A model generated the notes under the pieces. It was not told where the DNA came from. It saw only the letters and a list, made by a program, of their open reading frames with translations, and made no database searches. Positions 1-5,053 of a DNA stretch of 5,053 nt are shown piece after piece (position 1 is the first letter of the stretch; each line of letters opens with the position of its first letter). The DNA comes from Pseudomonadota bacterium (GTDB taxonomy: Bacteria; Pseudomonadota; Alphaproteobacteria; Caulobacterales; Caulobacteraceae). Where the stretch lies: positions 1-5,053 of the forward strand of contig JAEYNH010000170.1 of NCBI GenBank assembly GCA_023412655.1. Reading direction: 5' to 3'. Made by a program: the position numbers and the translations under genes.

Positions 1-818
1 GTCTCGGCTAGGCGGGCCTGTTCGGCGGCGGCGGACTCGCGTCGCGCCCGCTCGGCGGCGGCGGTCCTGAGGACCTGGGCTGCGCCCGCGAGCTGGCCGA
101 TCTCGTCCTTACGGGCTCGGCTCTGAACCTCCACGGCGTGGTCGCCAGCCGCCAGCCTGCGGAGGGCGACGGCCAGGGACGCGAGGGGACGGGCGATCGT
201 CCGCGACAGGAGCACGGCGAGGGCGACGGCGGCGATCAGCGCCAGGAGCGCGCCGGACGCTGCGATGGCCAGGGTGGTCGCGATGGCCCGGGCCTGGGCC
301 GCCCGGCGGGTCTCCAGCACCTCCGCCTGGGCCGCGCCCAGCTCGCGCACGGTGCGGCGCAGCTCGTCCAGGGTCCGGCCGCCGACGATCTGGAGGGCCA
401 GGGGCCGGGTGGCGGGGTCATGGGCCAGGCTCATGGGCCGCTCGGCGTACCGCGGCCGCCATGCCGCCAGGCTCTGGCGCAGCTGTTCGGCCTGGGCCCT
501 GTGATCGGCGATGCCGGTGTTGGCGATGAAGCTCTGCAGGGCCTCGTCGGTGGCCGCCGTCTGCTCGCGATAGGCAGCGGAGAAGGTCTCGGCCCCGCCC
601 GTGACCACATAGCCGCGCACGGCGTTCTGCTGCTCCAGCAGGCCACGCATCACCGCCTCGATCTCGGCGGCGCGCCGGTGGGCCTGGTCCAGGGCCTGCG
701 CCTCAGCGCGGACGGCGGCGAGCCCTGCGAAGACCGCCAGGCCGGCGGCCAGGACGATGGCGATGAGCAGGCCGAAGGCGCCCGTGAGCGTCTGGGAGAG
801 CTTCAGTCTGGAGAACAT
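1..818 (-). CDS. Methyl-accepting chemotaxis protein-like sensor (CHASE3-like + HAMP), N-terminal part, runs off the window
   Basis: I translated this frame by hand: it is open from the ATG at 818 to the window edge (272 full codons plus two bases), with no stop or frameshift. Residues 11-35 form a first transmembrane helix behind a basic start (MFSRLKLSQ). Residues about 36-178 are a helical extracytoplasmic region; the LLEQQNAVRGYVVTG stretch at 60-74 resembles the CHASE3 sensor-domain signature (four-helix bundle, ligands mostly unknown). Residues 179-205 are a second transmembrane helix. Residues about 206-253 are a HAMP domain, with RTIARPLASL and the conserved DEIGQL. An Ala/Glu/Arg-rich coiled coil follows (AAAERARRESAAAEQARLAE), as in the linkers of alphaproteobacterial chemoreceptors. 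The signalling domain lies outside the window, so a histidine kinase or diguanylate cyclase output cannot be excluded. No in-frame start lies nearby upstream; a purine-rich AAGGAAG sits 13 nt before the ATG, slightly far for a Shine-Dalgarno site. The gene follows marR on the same strand but across a 394-bp gap, so it probably has its own promoter. Confidence 0.85.
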   Translation of the reverse strand, partial: MFSRLKLSQTLTGAFGLLIAIVLAAGLAVFAGLAAVRAEAQALDQAHRRAAEIEAVMRGLLEQQNAVRGYVVTGGAETFSAAYREQTAATDEALQSFIANTGIADHRAQAEQLRQSLAAWRPRYAERPMSLAHDPATRPLALQIVGGRTLDELRRTVRELGAAQAEVLETRRAAQARAIATTLAIAASGALLALIAAVALAVLLSRTIARPLASLAVALRRLAAGDHAVEVQSRARKDEIGQLAGAAQVLRTAAAERARRESAAAEQARLAE

Positions 819-838
819 GGCGCGGGGAGGTCTTCCTT

Positions 839-863
839 GGCCGGGGCGCGAGGGCGCCCGGCC
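839..863 (-). other. GC-rich stem-loop in the leader of the sensor mRNA, abutting its AAGGAAG site
   Basis: On the minus strand GGCCGGGCGC pairs with GCGCCCCGGCC around a CCTC loop: ten pairs with one bulged C. The 3' arm ends immediately before AAGGAAG (complement of 832-838), the only purine-rich site near the sensor start. A stem this close to the ribosome binding site could affect initiation, but GC-rich DNA forms such stems often by chance. The structure is seen in the sequence; any regulatory role is inference. Confidence 0.35.
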
Positions 864-1005
864 CTTCGAATGGCGGGAGGCGGCTCGGAACCGGGCGGTC
901 AGGCCAGGGTGGCGATCCTGCCCGGAGGCGCGCTGCACGGGGCGGGACGGGCGGAGCCCTCGACCTCTTCGGCACGCGCAGCGACGGCGAGGGAGGAAGC
1001 AGTTG

Positions 1006-1028
1006 GCAATACTGCGTTATGCAATACT
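1006..1028. repeat. Tandem direct repeat GCAATACT, two copies
   Basis: GCAATACT occurs at 1006-1013 and again at 1021-1028, separated by 7 bp (15 bp start to start). Both copies are exact and lie in the AT-rich part of the sensor upstream region. A pair of 8-mers at this spacing could be a tandem regulator-binding site close to the sensor promoter. No matching regulator consensus is recognised. Confidence 0.4.
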
Positions 1029-1118
1029 AGAAGCAAGACCTGGGCCCTCTGAAATCAGGCTGACAGAGTCCTAGCGCTCATCTGTAAAGCTAAGGTTCCC
1101 AGATCGGGGATCAACTAT

Positions 1119-1131
1119 ATGCAAGTTGCAT
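1119..1131. promoter_or_regulatory. Perfect dyad ATGCAA-G-TTGCAT, candidate MarR-type operator
   Basis: This is a perfect 13-bp inverted repeat with 6-bp arms around a single central base, in an AT-rich stretch of a GC-rich genome. MarR-family dimers typically bind short A/T-rich palindromes, and sites with TTGCAA-like half sites are known in the family. It lies 82 bp beyond the stop of the adjacent marR gene and about 300 bp before the sensor start, so it is better placed to control the sensor than marR itself. The symmetry is directly seen; assignment to this MarR protein is inference. Confidence 0.45.
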
Positions 1132-1132
1132 C

Positions 1133-1156
1133 GACTATGGATTTCAATTCATAGTC
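1133..1156. repeat. Inverted repeat GACTATG / CATAGTC with 10-nt centre
   Basis: Arms at 1133-1139 and 1150-1156 are exact reverse complements around the AT-rich centre GATTTCAATT. TTGCA (1126-1130) and TGCAA (1161-1165) flank the arms almost symmetrically, extending the dyad with a two-base offset. It may be an operator with two half sites one helical turn or more apart, or a hairpin in the marR 3' tail or the sensor leader. It lacks the G+C-rich stem and U-run of a classical terminator. Confidence 0.45.
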
Positions 1157-1158
1157 AT

Positions 1159-1166
1159 ATTGCAAT
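1159..1166. promoter_or_regulatory. Short palindrome ATTGCAAT, possible half-site relative of the 1119-1131 dyad
   Basis: ATTGCAAT is a perfect 8-bp palindrome sharing the TTGCA/TGCAA core of the dyad at 1119-1131, about 38 bp away centre to centre. It runs straight into ATGCAT at 1165-1170. Two similar cores in one short AT-rich island support a repeated binding site, but an 8-mer palindrome alone is weak evidence. Confidence 0.25.
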
Positions 1167-1192
1167 GCATTCGCCGATAGTCGGCGGATGCA
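1166..1192 (-). terminator. Stem-loop 20 nt beyond marR, possible transcript end
   Basis: TGCAT-T-CGCCGA (1166-1177) and TCGGCG-G-ATGCA (1181-1192) pair around a TAG loop. Read as plus-strand RNA the central position is a U-G wobble, giving an unbroken 12-position stem; on the minus strand, the marR transcript, it becomes a single A-C mismatch. It starts 20 nt after the marR stop, where a terminator would sit, but no U-run follows (the minus strand continues into the ATTGCAAT palindrome). It may instead be part of the adjacent operator cluster. Confidence 0.35.
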
Positions 1193-1212
1193 CGCTTCTC
1201 GCCCCTGGGGGA

Positions 1213-1719
1213 TCAGTCGCGGTCGTAGAGCTCGACGATCCGGCGGGCGCCGGCACGGTGGCCGACCAGCCGCTCGAGCACCAGTTCCAGGACCTCGGTG
1301 GTGGTCTCGAGCGCCGCGTCCTCGGCGCCGTCGATCAGGCGCTCGTACAGCTCGACATTGTGCTCCAGCACGTCGGCCCGCAGGGCGCGGCCGGCGGCGG
1401 TGAGGGTGATCTCGGTCAGGCGGCGGTCGTGTGGCACCTCGGCGCGCAGCAGCAGGCCCCGGGCGACCAGGCGATCCACCGCCCGGGTCAGACTGGTGCG
1501 GTCCAGGGTCAGGAAGTCCGCCACCTCGTTCATGGTGCGGTTCGGCAGCTTGGCCAGGCTATAGAGCAGCCGCCATTGGGTGAGGGTGAGGTCGTGGGGA
1601 CGGAGGATCTCGGAAAGGATCCGGTCCCGGCGCTCGCACAGGTGGGCGAGCACATAGAAGATCCGCAGCCGCCGAGCCCGATCCGCTTCTTCGACGGCGC
1701 CCTGCGCGGCCACCCTCAT
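1213..1719 (-). CDS. MarR-family winged-helix transcriptional regulator
   Basis: This 168-residue protein has the usual MarR length and layout. N-terminal helices (about 10-42) for dimerisation lead into LTLTQWRLLYSLAKLP (44-59). The helix-turn-helix is at about 62-90 (TMNEVADFL, then recognition helix DRTSLTRAVDRLVARGLL). The wing contains the family's HDRRLTEITLTAAGR (97-111), and a long C-terminal helix pair (about 112-160) completes the dimer interface. MarR proteins are usually homodimeric repressors released from operators by small phenolic or aromatic ligands or by oxidation. The only cysteine, Cys28, does not line up with the redox cysteine of OhrR, so ligand rather than peroxide sensing is more likely. 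I chose the ATG at 1719: GAGGGG lies 6 nt upstream, whereas the alternative TTG at 1725 would abut that site. The gene lies 141 bp downstream of the TonB receptor on the same strand, with a strong hairpin between. Targets are unknown; the neighbouring receptor, the sensor gene or itself are the natural candidates. Confidence 0.93.
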   Translation of the reverse strand: MRVAAQGAVEEADRARRLRIFYVLAHLCERRDRILSEILRPHDLTLTQWRLLYSLAKLPNRTMNEVADFLTLDRTSLTRAVDRLVARGLLLRAEVPHDRRLTEITLTAAGRALRADVLEHNVELYERLIDGAEDAALETTTEVLELVLERLVGHRAGARRIVELYDRD

Positions 1720-1725
1720 GCCCAA

Positions 1726-1731
1726 CCCCTC
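1726..1731 (-). promoter_or_regulatory. Ribosome binding site of the marR-family gene, decides the start
   Basis: GAGGGG on the minus strand is followed by a 6-nt spacer (TTGGGC) and then ATG. The in-frame TTG three bases after the site is too close for initiation, so the ATG at 1719 is preferred over the longer frame. Confidence 0.6.
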
Positions 1732-1735
1732 GATA

Positions 1736-1760
1736 CGCTTACCCGGAGGTGCGCGCTTAC
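1736..1760. repeat. Direct repeat CGCTTAC, two copies just upstream of marR
   Basis: CGCTTAC occurs at 1736-1742 and 1754-1760, 18 bp apart start to start, directly upstream of the marR ribosome binding site (GTAAGCG on the coding strand). Such a pair could be a regulator site in the marR promoter or leader. It does not share the TTGCA core of the dyads on the other side of marR, which argues against both being sites for the same protein. I found no convincing -35/-10 pair here. Confidence 0.3.
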
Positions 1761-1824
1761 AACGGGGCGGCGAGTCGGCCAGTAGGTCATAACAGCGCAG
1801 CTTGTTTGCCGACGCCCGGAAGGA

Positions 1825-1852
1825 CGCGCCCCGCCGGTCCCGGCGGGGCGCG
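1825..1852 (-). terminator. Strong GC-rich hairpin, terminator of the TonB receptor transcript
   Basis: CGCGCCCCGCCGG and its exact reverse complement CCGGCGGGGCGCG form 13-bp arms around two bases (realistically a 4-nt loop). On the minus strand it begins 8 nt after the receptor stop codon. The downstream side is TCCTTCC rather than a long U-run, which is common in high-GC genomes. It separates the receptor from marR, so marR is either read at reduced level or has its own start in the 105 bp that follow. Confidence 0.75.
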
Positions 1853-1860
1853 CTTCGTCA

Positions 1861-4800
1861 TCAGAACGTCTTGCGGACGTTCACGTACCAGTAGCGGCTG
1901 TAGGGCTGGTAGAGCTCGCCCAGGTAGCCTTCGATCGCCAGAGGCGGCTTCTCGTCGGTGATGTTCCGGACGCCGACCCGCAGGCGGGTGTCGCCGGCCC
2001 AGCCATCCTGGAACTGGTACTGGGCGTACAGGTTCGCGGTCAGCTGGCTGTCGACCACCCAGGCGTTGCCCAGGCTGTCGCGCAGGTCGGTGTCCTCGAC
2101 GTCGTCGATGTACTGGGTGAAGGCCCCGACCTGGAACTGGTCGTAGCGCCAGGTCAGCGAGGCCGACCACTTCCACTCCGGACGGCCGTTCTGCCGGATC
2201 AGGTCGCCGCCGCCGGTGATGGTGGTGCCGGGATTGATCCGGCCCGCATCCCGCGCCTCGAGGAGCGTGGCGATATCAGCCGAAGGCGAGCGGTAGAACT
2301 TGATCAGGTGGGCGGCGTTGAAGTTGACGTCGAACGAGCCGTAGCGATCGGTGTTCAGGTTCCAGATCACGCCGATGTCCAGGCCCTTGGCGTGCTGCGG
2401 CAGCAGGTTCTGGTACTGGTCGTTGACGTAGAGCACCGAGCCCACGGGCTGCAGGCCCGTGTCATCGAAGTTGGCGATGTCGTCGGCGGTGGGCGCCGCG
2501 CGGACCACGGCCGGGTTGGACCGGCCCTCGACGCGCTCCAGGTAGTCCAGGATCAGGGCGTTGCCCTCGCCGAACAGGCCGACGATGCCCTTCTGCTTCA
2601 CGTCCCAGTAGTCGACAGTGAAGGTGAAGCGGCCGAACTCCGGCGGCACGAAGCGCGGTTGGAACACCACGCCCAGGCCGAGGGTCTCGCTGGTTTCCGG
2701 CTTCAGGTCGGCGTTGCCGGCGCGGCGCGCGGTGGTCGACTGCGACCGCGAGCAGTTGGAGAAGCTGTCGATGCGGCCGGCCCGCAGGTCGGCCTCGCAC
2801 TTCACCCAGTCGGTGCGGGTGTTCGAGCGGGTGACCAGGGTGGCGTTGATCTGCTCCAGGTTCGGGGCCTTGAAGCCCTGGGCCCACGAGCCGCGGATAC
2901 GGAAGCCGTCGAAGATGTCCCAGGCGCCGGCGACCTTCGGCTTGGCCACGTCGCCTACGTCCGAGAAGTCCTCGTAGCGGCCGGCGAGCTGGAACTCGAG
3001 GTTGTGGACGAAGGGGATCTCCATGTCCGGCGAGACCACCGGGATGGCCAACTCGGCGTAGGCCGAGAGGACTTCGCGCTTGCCCTTGGTGTCGGGCGAG
3101 GGCGAGGAGCCGATCAGGTCGTTGCCGTAGACCGTGCCGGTGACCATGTCGGTGAAGGTGATCGTGCCGTCCAGGCGGTCGTCACGGTCGTCCTTCTGGG
3201 TCTCACGGCGCCATTCCAGGCCGGCCGCGAAGCCGATGTCGCCGCCCGGCAGGGCGAACAGGTCGGCCTTGGAGACCTTGAAGTCGGCCAGGGCCAGCGA
3301 GCTGGTGGCCACCCGCTTGGTGCGGATCGAGATGGCGTCGATGGCCGCCTGCGACGACGGCGAGGTGTCGCCGATGCTCGGGTTGGCCGGGTCGCCGCCG
3401 CTGAACGGGTTGTAGGCGTCCGGGGTCGACAGGGCGAGCTGGCGCTGGAGCAGGGTGGCGCTGATGCCATCCGACTCGTCCTTGGCCTTGGCCTGGGAGT
3501 AGAGGATCGCGCTTTCCCAGTTGAAGCCGAACTTCTCGCCGCGCAGGCCGCCCAGGAAGCGGCTCTGGGTGAGGTTCACGTCCACCTCGTTGGGACCGAC
3601 GTCCACGAAGGTGTAGCTGCGCAGCACCACCGGCAGGCCGGCGGCCGGCGCCGAGAGGCCGGGCAGACGGTTCGGATTGACCTGGCCGTTGGCGAAGACC
3701 GTCGGGCCGAAGGGGTTGTAGTAGTTCGACGCCGGGATGGTCAGCGGCAGCGAGGTGAGCGTGTTGGTCGGGCTCTGCACGCTGTGCGTGACGGCGCTGT
3801 AGTAGCCGACTTCACCGAAGGCCTGGATGTCCTCGGTGAGCTCCCAGTTGCCGGTCAGGAAGCTGTTGAAGCGTTCCGTCGAGGGCATGACCGAGGTGTT
3901 GAAGGTGCCCGCGTCATAGCGCAGGTCGCGGTCGGCGCCGCTGGTGGCGGGCGCGCCGTCATCCAGGCAGACCGCCCCTTGCAGCACGGTGCAGCCGCCG
4001 AAGCCGGTGGGCTGGGGATGGAAGGCGCCAGCCGACGAGGTGACCAGGGCGCCGTTCTGGCGGACCGCCACGTTGCCGAGGGTCTGCAGCGAGGCCCAAG
4101 GGGTGGTGGTGGTGCGGCCGTCAAGGCCGATCAGGCCGTCGAAGGCGGTGCCGGCGAACAGCGGGCGGCGGTCGGACGAGGAGGTGTAGTCCTGGTCCCA
4201 GGCGCGCAGGGCAGTCTTGTCGGCGTAGGTGACGAACAGGGTCAGGTTGCCCCGATCCCAGTTCTTGCCGGCCAGGACGCTGAATTCGGCTTCACGCAGG
4301 TGAGTGCCTTCGGCGCCGCCGTACTGGGCCTCGACCTGCAGGCCTTCGAAGCGGTCCTGCAGCACGGTGTTGACCACGCCGGCCACGGCGTCCGAGCCGT
4401 AGAGGGCGGCGGCGCCGTCCCGCAGCACTTCCAGGCGCTTCAGGCCCTGAACGGGGATGGCGTTGGTGTTGTAGGTCAGCACCGGCACCAGGTTTTCGTC
4501 GGCCCGGCTGGTCGGGTGGGCGACCACGCGGCGGCCGTTGAGCAGGACCAGGGTGTTGCCGACGCCGAGGTTGCGCAGGTTCACCGAGCCCACGTCGCCG
4601 CGGGCCGAGTTCGACGAATTGGGCAGGTAGCCCGAGTTGAAGCTCACGTCGCCCATCTGCGGGATCGACCGGAACAGGTCATCGCCCGAGGTGGCGGCCG
4701 TGGCGGCCAACTGTTCGGCGCCGACGACGGTCACGGGCAGGGCCGCGGTGACCTTGGAGCCTTCGATCTGCGAGCCGACGACGACGATCTCATCGACGGT

Positions 4801-4890
4801 GGCGTCCTGGGCCGCGGCCGCGCCGGCCATGGCGACGCCGCAAAGGACGGTGGAGCCCAGCATAAGGCTGCGCAACGAAACCAACTTCAT
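1861..4890 (-). CDS. TonB-dependent outer-membrane receptor, complete, substrate unknown
   Basis: This 1009-residue protein takes up a ligand across the outer membrane using TonB/ExbB/ExbD energy. Residues 1-27 are a Sec signal peptide with probable cleavage at AAA|QDA. A TonB-box-like EIVVVGS follows at 34-40. The plug domain (about 46-178) shows VNLRNLGVGNTLVLLNGRR (103-121) and LEVLRDGAAALYGSDAVAGVVN (starts 153), hallmarks of the plug family. The rest is the 22-strand beta-barrel, including RGSWAQGFKAPNLEQ (666-680), LKPETSETLGLG (729-740) and GVRNITDEKPP (973-983), and it ends in the aromatic-rich YSRYWYVNVRKTF with the terminal Phe typical of outer-membrane proteins. There is no N-terminal secretin/STN domain, so it is a pure transporter type without FecA-like signalling. 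Two close cysteine pairs, C300/C308 and C698/C713, probably staple extracellular loops, and YNPFG/YNPFS motifs (391, 493) recur in loop regions. AGGGGG lies 9 nt before the ATG. The barrel is long for the family (many are 650-800 residues), suggesting large loops. Ligand (siderophore, cobalamin, glycan, other) cannot be told from the sequence. Confidence 0.96.
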   Translation of the reverse strand: MKLVSLRSLMLGSTVLCGVAMAGAAAAQDATVDEIVVVGSQIEGSKVTAALPVTVVGAEQLAATAATSGDDLFRSIPQMGDVSFNSGYLPNSSNSARGDVGSVNLRNLGVGNTLVLLNGRRVVAHPTSRADENLVPVLTYNTNAIPVQGLKRLEVLRDGAAALYGSDAVAGVVNTVLQDRFEGLQVEAQYGGAEGTHLREAEFSVLAGKNWDRGNLTLFVTYADKTALRAWDQDYTSSSDRRPLFAGTAFDGLIGLDGRTTTTPWASLQTLGNVAVRQNGALVTSSAGAFHPQPTGFGGCTVLQGAVCLDDGAPATSGADRDLRYDAGTFNTSVMPSTERFNSFLTGNWELTEDIQAFGEVGYYSAVTHSVQSPTNTLTSLPLTIPASNYYNPFGPTVFANGQVNPNRLPGLSAPAAGLPVVLRSYTFVDVGPNEVDVNLTQSRFLGGLRGEKFGFNWESAILYSQAKAKDESDGISATLLQRQLALSTPDAYNPFSGGDPANPSIGDTSPSSQAAIDAISIRTKRVATSSLALADFKVSKADLFALPGGDIGFAAGLEWRRETQKDDRDDRLDGTITFTDMVTGTVYGNDLIGSSPSPDTKGKREVLSAYAELAIPVVSPDMEIPFVHNLEFQLAGRYEDFSDVGDVAKPKVAGAWDIFDGFRIRGSWAQGFKAPNLEQINATLVTRSNTRTDWVKCEADLRAGRIDSFSNCSRSQSTTARRAGNADLKPETSETLGLGVVFQPRFVPPEFGRFTFTVDYWDVKQKGIVGLFGEGNALILDYLERVEGRSNPAVVRAAPTADDIANFDDTGLQPVGSVLYVNDQYQNLLPQHAKGLDIGVIWNLNTDRYGSFDVNFNAAHLIKFYRSPSADIATLLEARDAGRINPGTTITGGGDLIRQNGRPEWKWSASLTWRYDQFQVGAFTQYIDDVEDTDLRDSLGNAWVVDSQLTANLYAQYQFQDGWAGDTRLRVGVRNITDEKPPLAIEGYLGELYQPYSRYWYVNVRKTF

Positions 4891-4899
4891 CTTGTAGTA

Positions 4900-4905
4900 C
4901 CCCCT
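4900..4905 (-). promoter_or_regulatory. Ribosome binding site of the TonB receptor
   Basis: AGGGGG on the minus strand is followed by a 9-nt spacer (TACTACAAG) and the ATG at 4890. That ATG begins a textbook signal peptide, so the two lines of evidence agree on the start. Confidence 0.7.
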
Positions 4906-4952
4906 GTAATTGGGCGCCGCCGGTTCCGGTCTGTCGCGCCTGTCGGAATGGA

Positions 4953-4974
4953 GTCGGCCGCCGCAGCAGCCGAC
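4953..4974 (-). other. Small inverted repeat GTCGGC / GCCGAC after the upstream gene
   Basis: Six-base arms (4953-4958 and 4969-4974) flank a 10-nt GC-rich loop, beginning 2 nt after the stop of the partial gene at the right edge. The stem is short and has no U-run, so it is at best a weak attenuator or an mRNA 3'-end stabiliser. The 86-bp gap between the genes shows no recognisable promoter, which leaves co-transcription with the receptor open. Confidence 0.25.
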
Positions 4975-4976
4975 CG

Positions 4977-5053
4977 TCAGTAGAAAGTCACGTTGTCGAG
5001 CTGGAGCCAGACCTTGCGGCCGCCCTCGGCGGTGGCGGCGACCTGCACCTCGG
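4977..5053 (-). CDS. C-terminal 24 residues of an unidentified protein
   Basis: The minus-strand frame entering from the right edge reads EVQVAATAEGGRKVWLQLDNVTFY and stops at TGA (4977-4979). The alternating hydrophobic pattern and the closing LDNVTFY look like a final beta-strand. Endings of the D-N/D-V-x-F type are common in beta-sandwich domains, such as carbohydrate-binding modules at the C-terminus of secreted glycoside hydrolases. That would fit a gene paired with a TonB receptor, but 24 residues cannot settle it. It is on the same strand as the receptor, 86 bp upstream, and may share a transcript with it. Confidence 0.6.
   Translation of the reverse strand, partial: EVQVAATAEGGRKVWLQLDNVTFY

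Larger units (their letters stand above)
819..1212. other. Non-coding interval between the marR stop and the sensor gene
   Basis: I see no credible gene here. The open frames crossing it on either strand are low-complexity Arg/Gly/Pro translations that overlap real genes in the wrong frame. The left part (819-1000) is very GC-rich and would be the 5' leader of the sensor mRNA. The right part (about 1001-1170) is visibly AT-rich for this genome and carries several inverted and direct repeats listed separately. On the minus strand it contains -10-like hexamers such as TATAGT (complement of 1113-1118) and a TTGAAA (complement of 1143-1148), but their spacing does not fit one another, so I do not call a promoter position. 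The general call, a promoter/operator region for the leftward sensor gene, is inferred from position and composition. Confidence 0.6.

Noticed and set aside
138..1052. Plus-strand frame of 304 codons opposite the sensor gene
   Set aside because: Composition is Gly/Arg/Gln-rich without domains, and the minus strand here encodes clear transmembrane, CHASE3-like and HAMP segments.
1119..1192. Dyad cluster as a CRISPR, attachment site or IS end
   Set aside because: The elements differ from each other, are not regularly spaced, and there is no transposase, integrase, tRNA or target duplication nearby.
1636..1638. Cys28 of the MarR protein as an OhrR-type peroxide-sensing cysteine
   Set aside because: The spacing from this cysteine to the LTLTQW motif is about six residues shorter than from the OhrR reactive cysteine to its equivalent motif, and the surrounding sequence differs.
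1720..1725. Longer marR start at the TTG (1725)
   Set aside because: The GAGGGG site would directly touch that TTG, whereas the ATG six bases downstream has normal spacing.
1126..1785. Plus-strand frame of 219 codons covering marR
   Set aside because: It is the antisense shadow of the well-supported marR gene and begins inside the dyad cluster with no ribosome binding site; the protein has no family features.
4838..4842. Cys17 of the TonB receptor as a lipoprotein cysteine
   Set aside because: The preceding residues (STVL) do not fit a lipobox with a small residue at -1, and a better signal peptidase I site (AAA|QDA) follows ten residues later.
4931..4945. Direct repeat CTGTCG (two copies, 9 bp apart) upstream of the TonB receptor
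   Set aside because: Six-base repeats at this G+C content are expected by chance, and nothing else around it suggests an operator.
2308..4983. Very long plus-strand open frame (891 codons) antisense to the TonB receptor
   Set aside because: Its translation is a low-complexity Gly/Ala/Val/Arg/Asp/Gln mix with no recognisable domain, while the opposite strand encodes an unmistakable full-length receptor. Strong GC bias at third positions removes stops on the complementary strand, which explains the length.

Overview
This GC-rich window (about two-thirds G+C by eye, with strong G/C bias at third codon positions) looks like chromosomal DNA of an alphaproteobacterium. Caulobacterales (Caulobacter, Phenylobacterium, Brevundimonas relatives) is the best guess. 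That placement rests on composition, on a large TonB-dependent receptor without an N-terminal signalling domain, and on an Ala-rich chemoreceptor-like protein; it is an inference, not a match.

All four supported genes lie on the minus strand, so transcription runs from the right end of the window to the left. In that order they are: (1) the last 24 codons of an unidentified protein ending in KVWLQLDNVTFY (4977-5053); (2) after an 86-nt gap with a good ribosome binding site, a complete 1009-residue TonB-dependent outer-membrane receptor (1861-4890), closed by a 13-bp-stem GC hairpin (1825-1852); (3) a 168-residue MarR-family regulator (1213-1719); (4) after a 394-bp non-coding interval, the first 272 codons of a CHASE3-like/HAMP transmembrane sensor, most likely a methyl-accepting chemotaxis protein, running off the left edge (1-818).

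The most unusual stretch is 1006-1192, between the regulator and the sensor. It is clearly AT-rich compared with its surroundings and packed with dyads: a perfect ATGCAA-G-TTGCAT site, a GACTATG/CATAGTC inverted repeat, ATTGCAAT, and a 12-position stem-loop, plus an 8-bp tandem repeat further left. The layout suggests an operator/promoter region for the sensor gene, possibly bound by the adjacent MarR protein, with the marR transcript end embedded in it. This is inferred from symmetry and position only.

A working picture is an outer-membrane uptake receptor for an unknown ligand, a local ligand-responsive repressor, and a membrane sensor, which could tie uptake of a compound to its detection. 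Nothing in the sequence identifies the ligand. No mobile element, CRISPR array, tRNA or rRNA was seen.
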